64,000 bases of DNA from PNNG01 sp964577055 (GTDB lineage: Bacteria; Bacteroidota; Bacteroidia; UBA7662): contig CAZNWC010000008.1 in NCBI GenBank assembly GCA_964577055.1, forward strand, positions 62,001-126,000, read 5' to 3'. A model generated the notes under the pieces. That model worked only from the letters and a program-made list of their open reading frames with translations. It had not been told where the DNA came from and ran no database searches. The position numbers and the translations under genes were made by a program. Shown piece after piece: positions 34,741-44,236 of this stretch; the first letter of the stretch is position 1; every line of letters starts with the position of its first letter.

Positions 34741-35034
34741 TTAGTCCTGCAAAAGGGCAATACATTTATCGATTTCTTTGATGAACTCATTCACCTTTAG
34801 CTTGGCCTCCTGCTTTGCTTTGGGGTCGTTATCGAGTCCTTTAGCAATTTTCAGGATTTTTTTCTGTGATTCCAACACCTCGAGTTGTTGCTGCAACGCT
34901 TGCTTTTGCCCTTGCAATTGCTGCATTTTTTCACGCAAATCGAAATTATCTGTCGCCAGTTGGTTGTTCTGGCGGATCAACCTTTCCAGGTTTTGTCGGA
35001 TAAAAATCAATTCAGCGTGCAAATCCATACTCAT
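34741..35034 (-). CDS. small coiled-coil protein encoded between pheT and zapA
   Basis: The 97-residue, signal-less protein is nearly all predicted coiled coil: DLHAELIFIRQNLERLIRQN, then heptads of L/Q/K up to about residue 62 (QQQLEVLESQKKILKIAKGL), then a second helix (KLKVNEFIKEIDKCIALLQ). It is four bases after the pheT stop and 26 before zapA. Bacteroidota often keep a gene of this size here, usually without a name. The shape and neighbour recall E. coli ZapB, an 81-residue coiled coil that binds ZapA; that role is inferred from position alone. Confidence 0.75.
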   Translation of the reverse strand: MSMDLHAELIFIRQNLERLIRQNNQLATDNFDLREKMQQLQGQKQALQQQLEVLESQKKILKIAKGLDNDPKAKQEAKLKVNEFIKEIDKCIALLQD

Positions 35035-35038
35035 GGTG

Positions 35039-37450
35039 TTATTGGCGCACAGTAGCCCCTAAAGATTTCTCAAAGTTATGCATTAATTTCTGCATCACCT
35101 TGTCTGCTTGTTCATCTGTGAGTGTCTTTTCTTCGTCTAAGAAAACAAAACTCAAGGCATACGAGCGTTTTCCGGCGCCCAGTTTATCACCCTCGTACAC
35201 ATCAAAGAGGTTTACCTCTTTCAATAAGCCGCCAGCAGTTTCCTTGGCGATGTTTTCGAGCTGTGCATAGGCAACGTCTGAACCAATGACCAAGGCCAAA
35301 TCGCGGCGCATGGCTGGGAATTTTGGCAGTTCTTTGAAGCGCGTGGATTTATCGGTTTCACGCATCAGTGTTGCCCATTCGAGGGTGGCATACCAAACCT
35401 CTTGTTTGATATCGTAGTGCCGTGTGATCGACTGCTTTACCTTGCCCAAGTAAATCACTGCTTTGCCGTTAAGATTATACTGCAGTTGATCGGTTAAACA
35501 CGGATGGCTGCCAGCCGATGCTTGCACGACATCTGCCAAACCCATGCGCTCAAGGATGCGTCTGATTTCGGCATGGAGGTGATAAAAATCGGATTTACGA
35601 CCTGCTTCGTACCATGATTCTCCCGTTTGGTTGCCTGTTACAAACAAGGCCAATTGTTCTTGTTCGGTACGGGCACGGTTTGTTCTGAGATACACTTTGC
35701 CAAATTCGAACAGGTGCAAGTTGAGCTGACGGCGGTTGAGGTTGTAGCTGATATTTTGCAGCCCACTGAAAAGCAGGCTGGGGCGCAACACAGGCACTTG
35801 CTCGTTTACGGGATTCAAAACCCTGATTTCTTTGCCAACAAAAGCAGGTTCAAGGGCTAATTCCGACTGACTGATGAACGATAAGCTCATGCACTCGTGG
35901 TAACCATTGCCGGCCAGTTGATTGGCGATGCGTTGTTGCCATTCGTTTTTGTTTGTACGTTTGGGATAGGCGGTATGGTAGTGCACCGCAGCGCCCAAAG
36001 GAATTTTATTGAGGCCATGTATGCGCAAAACCTCTTCAATTACATCGATCTCACGCGTTACATCTACCCTGTAATTGGGGGCAACTACCTGAACCCCCTC
36101 GGCATGCTCATATTCGAGTACAAAATCGAGGCGACGGAGGATATCGCGGATTTCTTCGCGTTTGATTTTTTTGCCAATGATACGATCGAAATTGCCATAC
36201 AACAAATGCATCCGCTTGGGTACAGGAACTGTACAGGCTACGTCGGTCAGGGGGCTGCTCACCACGCCGCCTGCCACTTCAAGGATGAGGTTTACTGCAC
36301 GCTGCAAAGCAGTCAATACCATGTCGGGATCAACGCCCCGTTCAAAGCGATAGCTGGCGTCGCTTTTGATGCCCAGCAAGCGCGATGATTTGCGGATGGT
36401 TGCAGCATCAAAATGTGCACTTTCAATAAATATATCGGTGGTATCGGCGGCAATTGAGTCATTCAAACCACCCATGACCCCTGCTACGCCCATGGCTTCC
36501 TCTGCATTGCACACCAAAAGGTTGGCTGTTTGTAGCGTATACTCTTTTTTATCGAGCAAGGTAATCCGTTCTCCTTCACCGGCCTGGCGTACAATGATGC
36601 GATTGCCTTTGATTTTGCGTAAATCGTAGGCATGCAAGGGTTGTCCCAGCTCAAACATTACAAAATTGGTCACGTCCACCACATTGTTGATAGGTTTGCT
36701 GCCAATGCTTTTGAGCCGTTCTTGTAACCAATCGGGGGAGGGCCCGAGCTTTACTCCGCTGAGACAAATGCCTGCAAACCGGCTGCAGGCTGCCGGTGCG
36801 TCGATTTGGATGTTGATTGCATGTTGTACCTCTGTATGCGAAGGTTCGTGAAGCAGTGGGAATTTGCGTCCGATTTGTAGGTGAGCTGCCACATCTCGTG
36901 CCACACCGTAATGCGAAATGGCGTCGGTACGGTTGGGTGTGAGCCCAATTTCAATTTGAACGTCCGCTGTACTGCCAAAGATGCTGGCGATAGAAGTGCC
37001 TACGACTGCATCTGCGGGCAAAACGATGATGCCGGCATGGCTTTGGCCAATGCCAATTTCGTCTTCTGCACACAGCATTCCTTCGCTGGCTTCACCTCTG
37101 ATTTTGGCTTTTTTGATGTTGAAGGCTTCTCCAGCCACGGGATACAGGGTTGTACCCACAGGGGCCACCACCACTTTTTGTCCTGCAGCCACATTGGGGG
37201 CTCCACAAACAATGGGCAATCGGTTGGTGCCATCGGTGGTAACAATGGTGCAGCGCAATCGGTCGGCATTGGGATGTTGTTCGCAGCTAAGTACTTCGCC
37301 CACTACCAGTCCAGCCAGCTTGTCGGCCGATTGCCCCAGTGGCTCCGTACCATCTACTTCCAGCCCGATTTCAGTTAAGGCCTCACAAAGCGTATTGATT
37401 TCAACAGGCTGCTCCAAATACTGCAACAACCAATTGTAAGAGATTTTCAT
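35039..37450 (-). CDS. pheT: phenylalanyl-tRNA synthetase beta subunit
   Basis: Charges tRNA-Phe together with PheS, which is not in the window. The 803-residue protein starts MKISYNWLLQYL, has the EMAP-like tRNA-binding domain (about 40-150; HPNADRLRCTIVTTDG, VCGAPNVAAGQKVVVAP), the B3/B4 and B5 regions, the core RFERGVDPDMV, and the FDX-ACB domain at the end (FKELPKFPAMRRDLALVI). It heads the operon with the coiled-coil gene, zapA and rny. Its -7 box and the preceding gene's terminator are very close. Confidence 0.95.
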   Translation of the reverse strand: MKISYNWLLQYLEQPVEINTLCEALTEIGLEVDGTEPLGQSADKLAGLVVGEVLSCEQHPNADRLRCTIVTTDGTNRLPIVCGAPNVAAGQKVVVAPVGTTLYPVAGEAFNIKKAKIRGEASEGMLCAEDEIGIGQSHAGIIVLPADAVVGTSIASIFGSTADVQIEIGLTPNRTDAISHYGVARDVAAHLQIGRKFPLLHEPSHTEVQHAINIQIDAPAACSRFAGICLSGVKLGPSPDWLQERLKSIGSKPINNVVDVTNFVMFELGQPLHAYDLRKIKGNRIIVRQAGEGERITLLDKKEYTLQTANLLVCNAEEAMGVAGVMGGLNDSIAADTTDIFIESAHFDAATIRKSSRLLGIKSDASYRFERGVDPDMVLTALQRAVNLILEVAGGVVSSPLTDVACTVPVPKRMHLLYGNFDRIIGKKIKREEIRDILRRLDFVLEYEHAEGVQVVAPNYRVDVTREIDVIEEVLRIHGLNKIPLGAAVHYHTAYPKRTNKNEWQQRIANQLAGNGYHECMSLSFISQSELALEPAFVGKEIRVLNPVNEQVPVLRPSLLFSGLQNISYNLNRRQLNLHLFEFGKVYLRTNRARTEQEQLALFVTGNQTGESWYEAGRKSDFYHLHAEIRRILERMGLADVVQASAGSHPCLTDQLQYNLNGKAVIYLGKVKQSITRHYDIKQEVWYATLEWATLMRETDKSTRFKELPKFPAMRRDLALVIGSDVAYAQLENIAKETAGGLLKEVNLFDVYEGDKLGAGKRSYALSFVFLDEEKTLTDEQADKVMQKLMHNFEKSLGATVRQ

Positions 37451-37467
37451 AAGTTGATTTTCACATA

Positions 37468-37475
37468 CAAAGTTA
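37468..37475 (-). promoter_or_regulatory. candidate -7 box TAACTTTG for pheT
   Basis: On the minus strand a perfect TAnnTTTG ends 17 bases before the pheT ATG. The region where -33 would lie is filled by the arm of the upstream terminator. Confidence 0.4.
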
Positions 37476-37477
37476 AA

Positions 37478-37521
37478 CGCAAAAGCGCTTGCTCCCTGTT
37501 TTTTTTAGGGAGCAAGCGCTT
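37478..37521 (-). terminator. strong intrinsic terminator of the M36-like protease gene
   Basis: AAGCGCTTGCTCCCT (37483-37497) and AGGGAGCAAGCGCTT (37507-37521) form a perfect 15-bp stem with a 9-base loop. Reading leftwards it is followed by TTTTGCGTTT. It sits in the 88-base gap between the protease stop and the pheT start. Confidence 0.9.
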
Positions 37522-37538
37522 CACTTTGGCAGGTTTCT

Positions 37539-40523
37539 TCAACGAACAACCACGCGGCGAACACTCTGTCCGTTTGTGCTGTTCAGTTGCAAGAAGTAGA
37601 TGCCTGCGGGCAAATGCATCAGTTGCATTTGGTGCTGTTGCAGCCCTGCTTCCAATTGGAGGCTTTCTTGCAACATGAGTTGTCCCAAACTATTGCGCAG
37701 CTGTATTTTGATTGCAGTGGCTTCGTTGACATGCAGTTGCAGATACAGCAAGCCGTCGGTAGGATTGGGGTACACCTGTGCGGTGTTGAGCATGCGGTTT
37801 TCCTCAACAGAAGTGGCAGGTGACTGTTCGTACAAACGGATATCGTCGATGGCTGCTTCTACAATGCTGCTAGGGTTAATGTCCTGGGCTACAAATCTGA
37901 ATCGAACTGTAGCAGAAGGCGTAACATAATCACGTACCCTTACGGCATGCCTGCGCCAGCTGCGATCGCTCCTGCGGGTGCGTTCGACCAAGCGCCAGGT
38001 GGTGCCATCGTTGGTGATGTAAACTTCCCAGTTGTCGAGGGTTGGATTGGTGCCCATGTCATTGGTATACCAACGCATATAGGTCAAAACAGGATCGGTG
38101 TAGGCCGTGAGGTCGTAAACTGGCGACAGGAGGCTTGTGCGACCACCATCCACATCGGCAGTGCCTATTGGAGAGCTACTATTTGGTGCATTTTGGGTAA
38201 AGGCTGCACGGCTTCCGCCAGGGGTTGCATTGCTACCTGGCGCAGTGATGCTGCTGGGGTCGCCTGGTGTTGCAAACGATGGGATGGGCGTTCCCAATTC
38301 CCAAATACCACTGGTGGCATTGTCGCTGGCAAAGCCAATGGTAAACTCATTATCGCGCGTAGAATCTTCGAGTGTTGTATTGCCATATTCGGTAAAGCCA
38401 ACCAAGATGTTGTAGGGGATATTGGGGATTGCTGCATCGTTGGCAAAGGCAGGTTGAACGGAGCCCAAACCACCCGATTGATCAGTAATGCCCACAAAAT
38501 AGCTGATAATGGTGCCTTTGGGTTGAGCAGGCAAAACACCGGTATAGTTGTTGCCGCCAGCGCTGGTCAGGGTAACGGTATCGCTGGTGAGGACAGAGGC
38601 ATTGTTGATGCGGTAAATGACCTTGGCGCCGTTCACGAATGCGTTGAAGGGGGGTGCCACATTCAATGTTAGTGACATGTTGATGGGTGTGTTTTCTACG
38701 GCATCAGCAAAGGGGGTAAAACTGAATTGTACATTTCCCAGCAAGCGAATACCATGAAACCCGAAGGCTTGTACCAATTGGTTGAAATGTGGGGTGCCGT
38801 TTGACAAATTGTTGTCGTCATCATCCGCTTGAATGGCGTCGATGAGGATTTGGGTGTACAAAAGTCCCTCCTGACCGTTGGGTTCATTGGCGAGTGCGTA
38901 CATCGACTCCGCCAGAATCTCCATCATGGTGCGGTTGTTGCCAATCAAACCACCGGTGCGCCACCAGGCACCGCAAATGATTTCACCATCGGCATGCACT
39001 TGACCTACCAGATTTTGGGGGTAAATTTTAGGATTGATGTCGTAACGGCGGATGGAAGTGTTCGGATTGGTTGCACTGAAGCCAATGCCCAACACTGGGT
39101 CGCCGGTTAAGGTGATGGCGAAGATATCGCTATAGCCTTCGCCCATGCCGCCATTCTGGAATGGCTGTCCAAAAGAATTGTAGAAATAATTGGTAATGGC
39201 GTGGCCATATTCGTGGTACACCACATCTGCCGTTTGTGACAAGGCGTTGCAGCCACCTGCTGTCACATAAAAATTGATGGAATTGCCGTTGAAAAACGCA
39301 TTGCAAGTGCCATCGGTGCGATCAACACGGGTAGTAAGGGGAATATCAAGTGCGGTAAAATTCGGCATGAGGCTTTTCAAATAATCATGCACCAAGTTGG
39401 TGTGGTAGTATGCCGAAAGGTGGCGAATACTGTTGATCACTGGCGCAGTGCCTCTGGCGTTGTAGTGGATGCTGTCGCGCAATGAATCAATTTGCAGGGT
39501 GAACGTAGGCGTATTCATGCCGGTATTGCCGTGCACCACACGCGACCATCTGCCTTGTAAAGGGAAGGTGCCCGAAGCTGGCAAACCAGGCATACCCAAA
39601 TCGTATTGTCCGTTGGCATCGGTGAAATAGGTAATGCCATTTACAGTGAATTGAAGGTGGGGCAAAGCAACCAATGAATCGGGAGCATAAGGATGATCGG
39701 GATACACGGTGCCATACATGCGCAAATTGCCACCTGCTTCGGGACCATTGGTCCGAGGCGTGCGGGGCGTGATTTGTACCACAAGGTTGCGGCGCGACAA
39801 CAACTGGCCAGTATGTGCGTCGACCAAAACCTCCCAATTTTCAGGCATGCGCTCATCATCGGTTGCACCAACATGGATGGTGCGCACCAAGCGATAGGTA
39901 TACTGTTGTTCGCCAGGAATTGCCAAAACCCGTAATTCAGGATCGACTGTTACGGTTTCAATGTTTTCAAGGCCCTCTTGAGCAAAGGTTTTTGCCTGTG
40001 CTTCGGAGATGGCAGGTACTGTACTCAGCTGAATGTTGTTGAAAACATCGAGGCCGAACAAAACCACTTCGTTGGCCTTGGTGAATTTGAGGGTGAGTCG
40101 GCTGTTGATGATTTCTAAACCTTCATGTAATTGACGAAAATTCACGAAACGGTACTTCGCCGACTCGTGAGTGCCAATCAATTCGAGCTGGCTTACCGGG
40201 ATGTTGAATCCACTCAGCTCTTCGGTCATAAATTGATAACTTTTGGCCACTAAGTCGTTGCCTACAACACGAATAGGATTGCCAAAAGCACGCTTGGGTT
40301 TTCCATTTCCCTCATTGAAGATCACATGCCACGATGGATTCCGTTGGCTAAAGCTCGACCAATAAGTACTCGCTTTTAAATGTTGCTGCCAATTGACATC
40401 AAAGGCTTGTTTTTGTTGCACATAGCGAATTTCCTTATCTGAATGGTCGTGAGCATCAACTGCCAACGACAAAATCAGCAGCGCGAACAGGCTGCCAAAA
40501 AGCTTGGTGGAAAAGTTTTTCAT
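37539..40523 (-). CDS. secreted M36 (fungalysin)-like zinc metalloprotease with T9SS sorting domain
   Basis: I start at ATG 40523 (MKNFSTKLFGSLFALLILS, signal peptide), 994 residues. A PepSY/FTP-like propeptide spans about 40-230 (VNFRQLHEGLEIINSRLTLK). The zinc site is VVYHEYGHAITN near residue 440, with the third ligand glutamate in GMGEGYSD; Y and H residues for stabilisation follow. Beta-rich domains come after, including SYFVGITDQSG. The last ~80 residues (VYPNPTDGLLYLQL, LPAGIYFLQLN, VRRVVVR) are a type A sorting domain. It is an extracellular protease that likely serves nutrient digestion. Confidence 0.85.
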   Translation of the reverse strand: MKNFSTKLFGSLFALLILSLAVDAHDHSDKEIRYVQQKQAFDVNWQQHLKASTYWSSFSQRNPSWHVIFNEGNGKPKRAFGNPIRVVGNDLVAKSYQFMTEELSGFNIPVSQLELIGTHESAKYRFVNFRQLHEGLEIINSRLTLKFTKANEVVLFGLDVFNNIQLSTVPAISEAQAKTFAQEGLENIETVTVDPELRVLAIPGEQQYTYRLVRTIHVGATDDERMPENWEVLVDAHTGQLLSRRNLVVQITPRTPRTNGPEAGGNLRMYGTVYPDHPYAPDSLVALPHLQFTVNGITYFTDANGQYDLGMPGLPASGTFPLQGRWSRVVHGNTGMNTPTFTLQIDSLRDSIHYNARGTAPVINSIRHLSAYYHTNLVHDYLKSLMPNFTALDIPLTTRVDRTDGTCNAFFNGNSINFYVTAGGCNALSQTADVVYHEYGHAITNYFYNSFGQPFQNGGMGEGYSDIFAITLTGDPVLGIGFSATNPNTSIRRYDINPKIYPQNLVGQVHADGEIICGAWWRTGGLIGNNRTMMEILAESMYALANEPNGQEGLLYTQILIDAIQADDDDNNLSNGTPHFNQLVQAFGFHGIRLLGNVQFSFTPFADAVENTPINMSLTLNVAPPFNAFVNGAKVIYRINNASVLTSDTVTLTSAGGNNYTGVLPAQPKGTIISYFVGITDQSGGLGSVQPAFANDAAIPNIPYNILVGFTEYGNTTLEDSTRDNEFTIGFASDNATSGIWELGTPIPSFATPGDPSSITAPGSNATPGGSRAAFTQNAPNSSSPIGTADVDGGRTSLLSPVYDLTAYTDPVLTYMRWYTNDMGTNPTLDNWEVYITNDGTTWRLVERTRRSDRSWRRHAVRVRDYVTPSATVRFRFVAQDINPSSIVEAAIDDIRLYEQSPATSVEENRMLNTAQVYPNPTDGLLYLQLHVNEATAIKIQLRNSLGQLMLQESLQLEAGLQQHQMQLMHLPAGIYFLQLNSTNGQSVRRVVVR

Positions 40524-40632
40524 GTACCGTTTTAATGTAGTAACTTCAATGATAAGAAAAAGTTGGGTTAGCTGTAGCGCTATTGCTTGGTTTTTTGAGG
40601 TTTGCACATAAAATGACGGTTTAAGTAAACAA

Positions 40633-41178
40633 ATGATGGAAGTGGGTTTTTTTCAAAAATGGGGCTTAGCCCTCACAGGTTTGATGGCGGTATGGCTGCT
40701 CTTAAATGCCTGCCAATCGCAGCATGCACCACTTCCTGTGGTGGGACAGGTAGATTTGGCGCGCTACCAAGGCCGTTGGTATGAAATCGCCAGTTTTCCG
40801 CTGCGGCCACAGAAAAATTGTACCGGAACTTATGCCGAATACACTTTGCAGGGCGAATACATCAGGGTCTATAACCATTGTATCGACAGCACCAACGGCA
40901 AAGTAAAAGACATTACTGGCAAGGCATGGCCGGAGAACAAAGGCGACAATGCTCGCTTGTTCGTCCGTTTTTTTTGGCCTTTCAAAGCGCCATACCATGT
41001 CATTGCTTTAGATACAAGCGACTACCAATATGCTATGGTGGGCACTCCGAACCGCAAATATCTTTGGTTGCTCTGTCGTGAACCCAAAATGGATGCAGCA
41101 CTGCAAGAAAGCCTTGTGGCCTACGCAAAAAGCTTGGGGTTTGATACCCAAAAGCTTTTGTATACCGTTCATAGGTAA
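40633..41178 (+). CDS. blc: bacterial lipocalin (Blc-type lipoprotein)
   Basis: The 181-residue lipoprotein has a lipobox ending at C27 (LLNAC) and the lipocalin signature YQGRWYEIASFP at 45-56. FWPFKAPYHVIALD and YAMVGTPNRKYLWLLCREP match the Blc barrel. Blc proteins bind fatty acids or lysophospholipids at the outer membrane. Its TAA stop ends one base before the stop of the convergent ABC-F gene; there is no room for a terminator between them. Confidence 0.85.
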   Translation: MMEVGFFQKWGLALTGLMAVWLLLNACQSQHAPLPVVGQVDLARYQGRWYEIASFPLRPQKNCTGTYAEYTLQGEYIRVYNHCIDSTNGKVKDITGKAWPENKGDNARLFVRFFWPFKAPYHVIALDTSDYQYAMVGTPNRKYLWLLCREPKMDAALQESLVAYAKSLGFDTQKLLYTVHR

Positions 41179-43077
41179 TCACATGATTTCAGCCAACACG
41201 AGCCAGCGCAATTCCGCTTCATCGAGTTGATCGCGCTTTTGCTGGAGGGTAAGTCCCCACTGCGCATATTCCTCGGCTGTACCACTGCCACTGCTGAGCT
41301 GTTGTTCTAGTTGGGCAATCTCGGTTTGCAGCGCGGCCATTAGTTTTTCGAGTTGCTCGTATTCTTGCTTCTCTTTGAAACTCGGCTTGCGTTTGGCTTC
41401 TGTAGGCTTAACGGGTGCTGCTACCACTGCAGGCGCTTGAGCGGCTTGTTTGTTTTCGGCTTCCTCTTCTTTTTGGCGACTTTTTTCGGTCTTTAGCCAT
41501 TCTCTGTAGTCCGTATAATTGCCAGGAAAATCGCGTACGTTGCCGTCACCCTCAAAAACAAAAAGGTGGTCGACCAGACGGTCCATGAAATAACGGTCGT
41601 GTGAAACCAGTACAAGACAGCCTTGAAATTCGTCGAGAAATTCTTCAATCACATTGAGGGTTTCGAGGTCGAGGTCGTTGGTGGGCTCGTCGAGAATGAG
41701 GAAGTTCGGGCCAGTCATCAGCACCAGCAAGAGCTGCAAACGTCGTTTTTCGCCGCCGCTGAGCTTGCTTACCTGGTCGTGTTGCTGTTTGGGTGGAAAG
41801 AGGAAGCGGTTGAGGAAGTTAGATGCACTTAGTTCTCTTCCGTCCGACATTTTGATGTACTCGGCCCGGGCCTTTACCAACTCGATGACGGTTTGTCCAG
41901 GCTGGTACTGTAGCTCTTCTTGCGTGTAGTAGCCAATTACGGTATTCTCGCCTTTTTCCATCCCGCCTCCATCAGGCCGAATGAGCCCCGCCAAAAGGTT
42001 GAGAAAGGTGCTTTTACCGATGCCATTTTTGCCCACAATGCCAACACGATCAAAGCGGGTAAAGATGTAGCTGAAGTCGTGCAGAATTTTTTTGTCGCCG
42101 TAATTTTTCCGCAGGTAAGCCAACTCGAGGATTTTGCCCCCCAAGCGCTTGCCGTTTACATCGAGCTCAATTTTGCCTTGGGCAGATGGGCCCTTCGCTT
42201 TTTCTTCGAGTTTGTAGAAGTTTTCAACGCGTGCTTTCGATTTGGTTCCCCGTGCTTTCGGTTGCCTGCGCATCCACTCCAACTCCTTGCGCATGAGGTT
42301 GCGGGCTTTTTCAGCATCCACCAAGGCAATTTCTTCACGGATGGTTTTGTTCTCGAGGAAATCGGCATAGCTGCCTTGGTGGCGGTACATTTTACCCCGA
42401 TTGAGTTCAAAAATCTCGTTGCAAACGCGCTCCAGAAAGTAACGGTCGTGCGTGATCATGAGCACCGTCATGCGGCGGGTACTGAGGTAATGTTCGAGCC
42501 ATTCAATCACCTCTAAGTCGAGGTGGTTGGTGGGTTCGTCCATGAGCAGCAATTCGGGCCTACCAACCAAGGCCTGTGCAATGGCCACACGTTTGCGTTG
42601 GCCACCCGAGAGTGAGGCAACCGACTGGCTCAAGTCGTGGATCCCAAGTTCGGTGAGTATCTGTTTTACTTCGAGTTCGTAGTCCCAAAGGTTTTGGGCG
42701 TCGATTTCGAGGGTGAGGTCGTGTAATTCTTGTTGTTCGGCAGCATTGGGTTCGGCCAGCAGGGCCAGTCTGTTATAGCGACGCAAAAGCTGCACTTCAG
42801 GGGCGTCGCCAGCAAAAATCACTTCGCTGATGCCTCCACTTTCGCCCATGAGGGGTTCTTGCTCGAGGTATGCCATGCGCACATCATTTCGGATGCTGTA
42901 ATTGCCTTGGTCGTGCGTTTCACGTCCCGCCAAAATACGCATGAGGGTGGTTTTGCCGCAGCCATTGTGGCCTACCAAAGCCACTTTTTGCCCTAAATTG
43001 AGGCCAAAGGATAAATCTGTAAAGAGGGTGCGCTCGCCAAAACTTTTGCCTAGCTTTTCTACCGAAAGGACGTTCAT
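41179..43077 (-). CDS. ABC-F family ATPase, Uup-like
   Basis: The 632-residue soluble protein has two ABC domains: Walker A GHNGCGKTT near 37-45 and GKNGIGKST near 355, signatures LSGGQRKRV and LSGGEKRRL, and a linker rich in charged helix between. The C-terminal 100 residues (KRKPSFKEKQEYEQLEKLMAAL) form a coiled coil typical of Uup. There are no membrane segments, so it is not a transporter. ABC-F proteins act on the ribosome; Uup is linked to ribosome quality and DNA stability. Confidence 0.85.
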   Translation of the reverse strand: MNVLSVEKLGKSFGERTLFTDLSFGLNLGQKVALVGHNGCGKTTLMRILAGRETHDQGNYSIRNDVRMAYLEQEPLMGESGGISEVIFAGDAPEVQLLRRYNRLALLAEPNAAEQQELHDLTLEIDAQNLWDYELEVKQILTELGIHDLSQSVASLSGGQRKRVAIAQALVGRPELLLMDEPTNHLDLEVIEWLEHYLSTRRMTVLMITHDRYFLERVCNEIFELNRGKMYRHQGSYADFLENKTIREEIALVDAEKARNLMRKELEWMRRQPKARGTKSKARVENFYKLEEKAKGPSAQGKIELDVNGKRLGGKILELAYLRKNYGDKKILHDFSYIFTRFDRVGIVGKNGIGKSTFLNLLAGLIRPDGGGMEKGENTVIGYYTQEELQYQPGQTVIELVKARAEYIKMSDGRELSASNFLNRFLFPPKQQHDQVSKLSGGEKRRLQLLLVLMTGPNFLILDEPTNDLDLETLNVIEEFLDEFQGCLVLVSHDRYFMDRLVDHLFVFEGDGNVRDFPGNYTDYREWLKTEKSRQKEEEAENKQAAQAPAVVAAPVKPTEAKRKPSFKEKQEYEQLEKLMAALQTEIAQLEQQLSSGSGTAEEYAQWGLTLQQKRDQLDEAELRWLVLAEIM

Positions 43078-43097
43078 GCCGCGAAATTCCGCAATTT

Positions 43098-44195
43098 TTA
43101 GCGCATTGCAGCTTCTTGTAACATAAACTCACAGCTTGCAGCCACGTGGCCGTTTATTTGCAACTCAAGCAAATGGGTGCCGGGGTAGTGTTTGCGGGTG
43201 GTGAGGTCGGCAAATGCATGGCTGCGGCTCAGTTCTATTTTTTCGCCCAGCTCCAGGCTTTTTTCTATGATTTGGAACACTTTGGGCGAGCGCTGCCCAT
43301 TGCTTTTCACAAAGTGGATGCGGTATTCGAGGCGGTATTGGCTGTTTTTGATGCCTTTGTGTTCAAGTGCTAAGCGTAACATCGCTTTTTGGCCGATCGC
43401 TAGCTGGTTGGGATGGATGCTCCATCCGTGCAGTTCAAATGCGGGTGTTTCAAAACCGAAAAGTTGATGCGCTTCGGCCCTGCCTTTTTTGAGCAATCCC
43501 CGAAGGGCATGCTTGAGCAAGGCATCTGTGGCCGCACTTTGTCCTTTCCACCGTGCCGCCACATGCAAGAGCCAATCGGGATGGCTTTTGGAAATATCGT
43601 TTAAGTGGTTGGCTACCGACCGGCGTACATATTTCGAAGGGTCGTTTTTGAGTTTTTCGAGCACGGGCAATGTCAAGGTTGGGTCTTTTTTCAACCAGCT
43701 TACGTCTTGCCCCCAAGGCAAACGAGGCCGCAAACCTTCGCTGGCCAAGCGCCGCACATGCTCATTGGGGTGGTTGGCCCATTCCATATGCTGTTGGAGC
43801 ATTCGTTCAGGATATAACTGCAAAAAGGGGCGTACAGCAAATTCGGCACTGAAACAGGGGGTAATCTCCGCCAGTGCCGGAATCGACAAGTCGGGTTCGG
43901 TTGTTCCGAACACTTCTATAAAATCGGGGAATAGCATGCCGGCTAAACCTTGGAATTGAGGGGCTATGGCCACAACGATAGGTAGCTGACGGCGGTACGC
44001 TCCCGGCAAACAGCTACCGAGCAATTGGCTTAGGTGCCGCATGCGTTGTTTGAGCGACATTTTGGGCCAGTGTGCAGGCATGGCTGACGCATGCCAGTGT
44101 TTTTCATCGAATTCGGATTCCAGCCCCTTGGCTGCAATGCTGAGTGCCTTTATGAAGGCAGCATCAAAAGCATCTTTGAGTACGTAATCGGCCAT
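43098..44195 (-). CDS. DNA alkylation repair enzyme, HEAT-repeat AlkC/AlkD-like
   Basis: I start at ATG 44195 (MADYVLKDAFDAAFIKALS, 365 residues). An upstream ATG at 44222 lies beyond the hairpin of the preceding gene and adds a sequence with no similarity. The body is HEAT-like: NEHVRRLASEGLRPRLPW and KYVRRSVANHLNDISK are repeats that wrap DNA in AlkD-type glycosylases. The C-terminal ~90 residues are beta-rich, which is more like AlkC. The protein likely removes 3-methyladenine-type damage. The U-tract of the upstream terminator runs right up to the ATG. Confidence 0.8.
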   Translation of the reverse strand: MADYVLKDAFDAAFIKALSIAAKGLESEFDEKHWHASAMPAHWPKMSLKQRMRHLSQLLGSCLPGAYRRQLPIVVAIAPQFQGLAGMLFPDFIEVFGTTEPDLSIPALAEITPCFSAEFAVRPFLQLYPERMLQQHMEWANHPNEHVRRLASEGLRPRLPWGQDVSWLKKDPTLTLPVLEKLKNDPSKYVRRSVANHLNDISKSHPDWLLHVAARWKGQSAATDALLKHALRGLLKKGRAEAHQLFGFETPAFELHGWSIHPNQLAIGQKAMLRLALEHKGIKNSQYRLEYRIHFVKSNGQRSPKVFQIIEKSLELGEKIELSRSHAFADLTTRKHYPGTHLLELQINGHVAASCEFMLQEAAMR

Positions 44196-44218
44196 AAAAA
44201 AACCGCCCGAAGGCGGTT
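44196..44218 (-). terminator. intrinsic terminator abutting the start codon of the alkylation repair gene
   Basis: Reading leftwards, AACCGCC (44218-44212), loop TTCG, GGCGGTT (44207-44201) is followed by five more Ts that end directly at the ATG of the repair gene (44195). Transcripts of the T9SS cargo gene would end here. Confidence 0.85.
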
Positions 44219-44236
44219 CCAAGATAGTGCTTTTGT

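Noticed and set aside
37947..38672. 241-codon open frame on the plus strand inside the metalloprotease gene
   Set aside because: Antisense shadow of a well-supported gene; composition is unusual and there is no family match.
41920..42516. 198-codon open frame opposite the ABC-F gene
   Set aside because: Antisense shadow of conserved ATPase motifs.
44196..44222. Upstream ATG (44222) for the alkylation repair gene
   Set aside because: It would translate through the terminator hairpin of the preceding gene and add nine unconserved residues.
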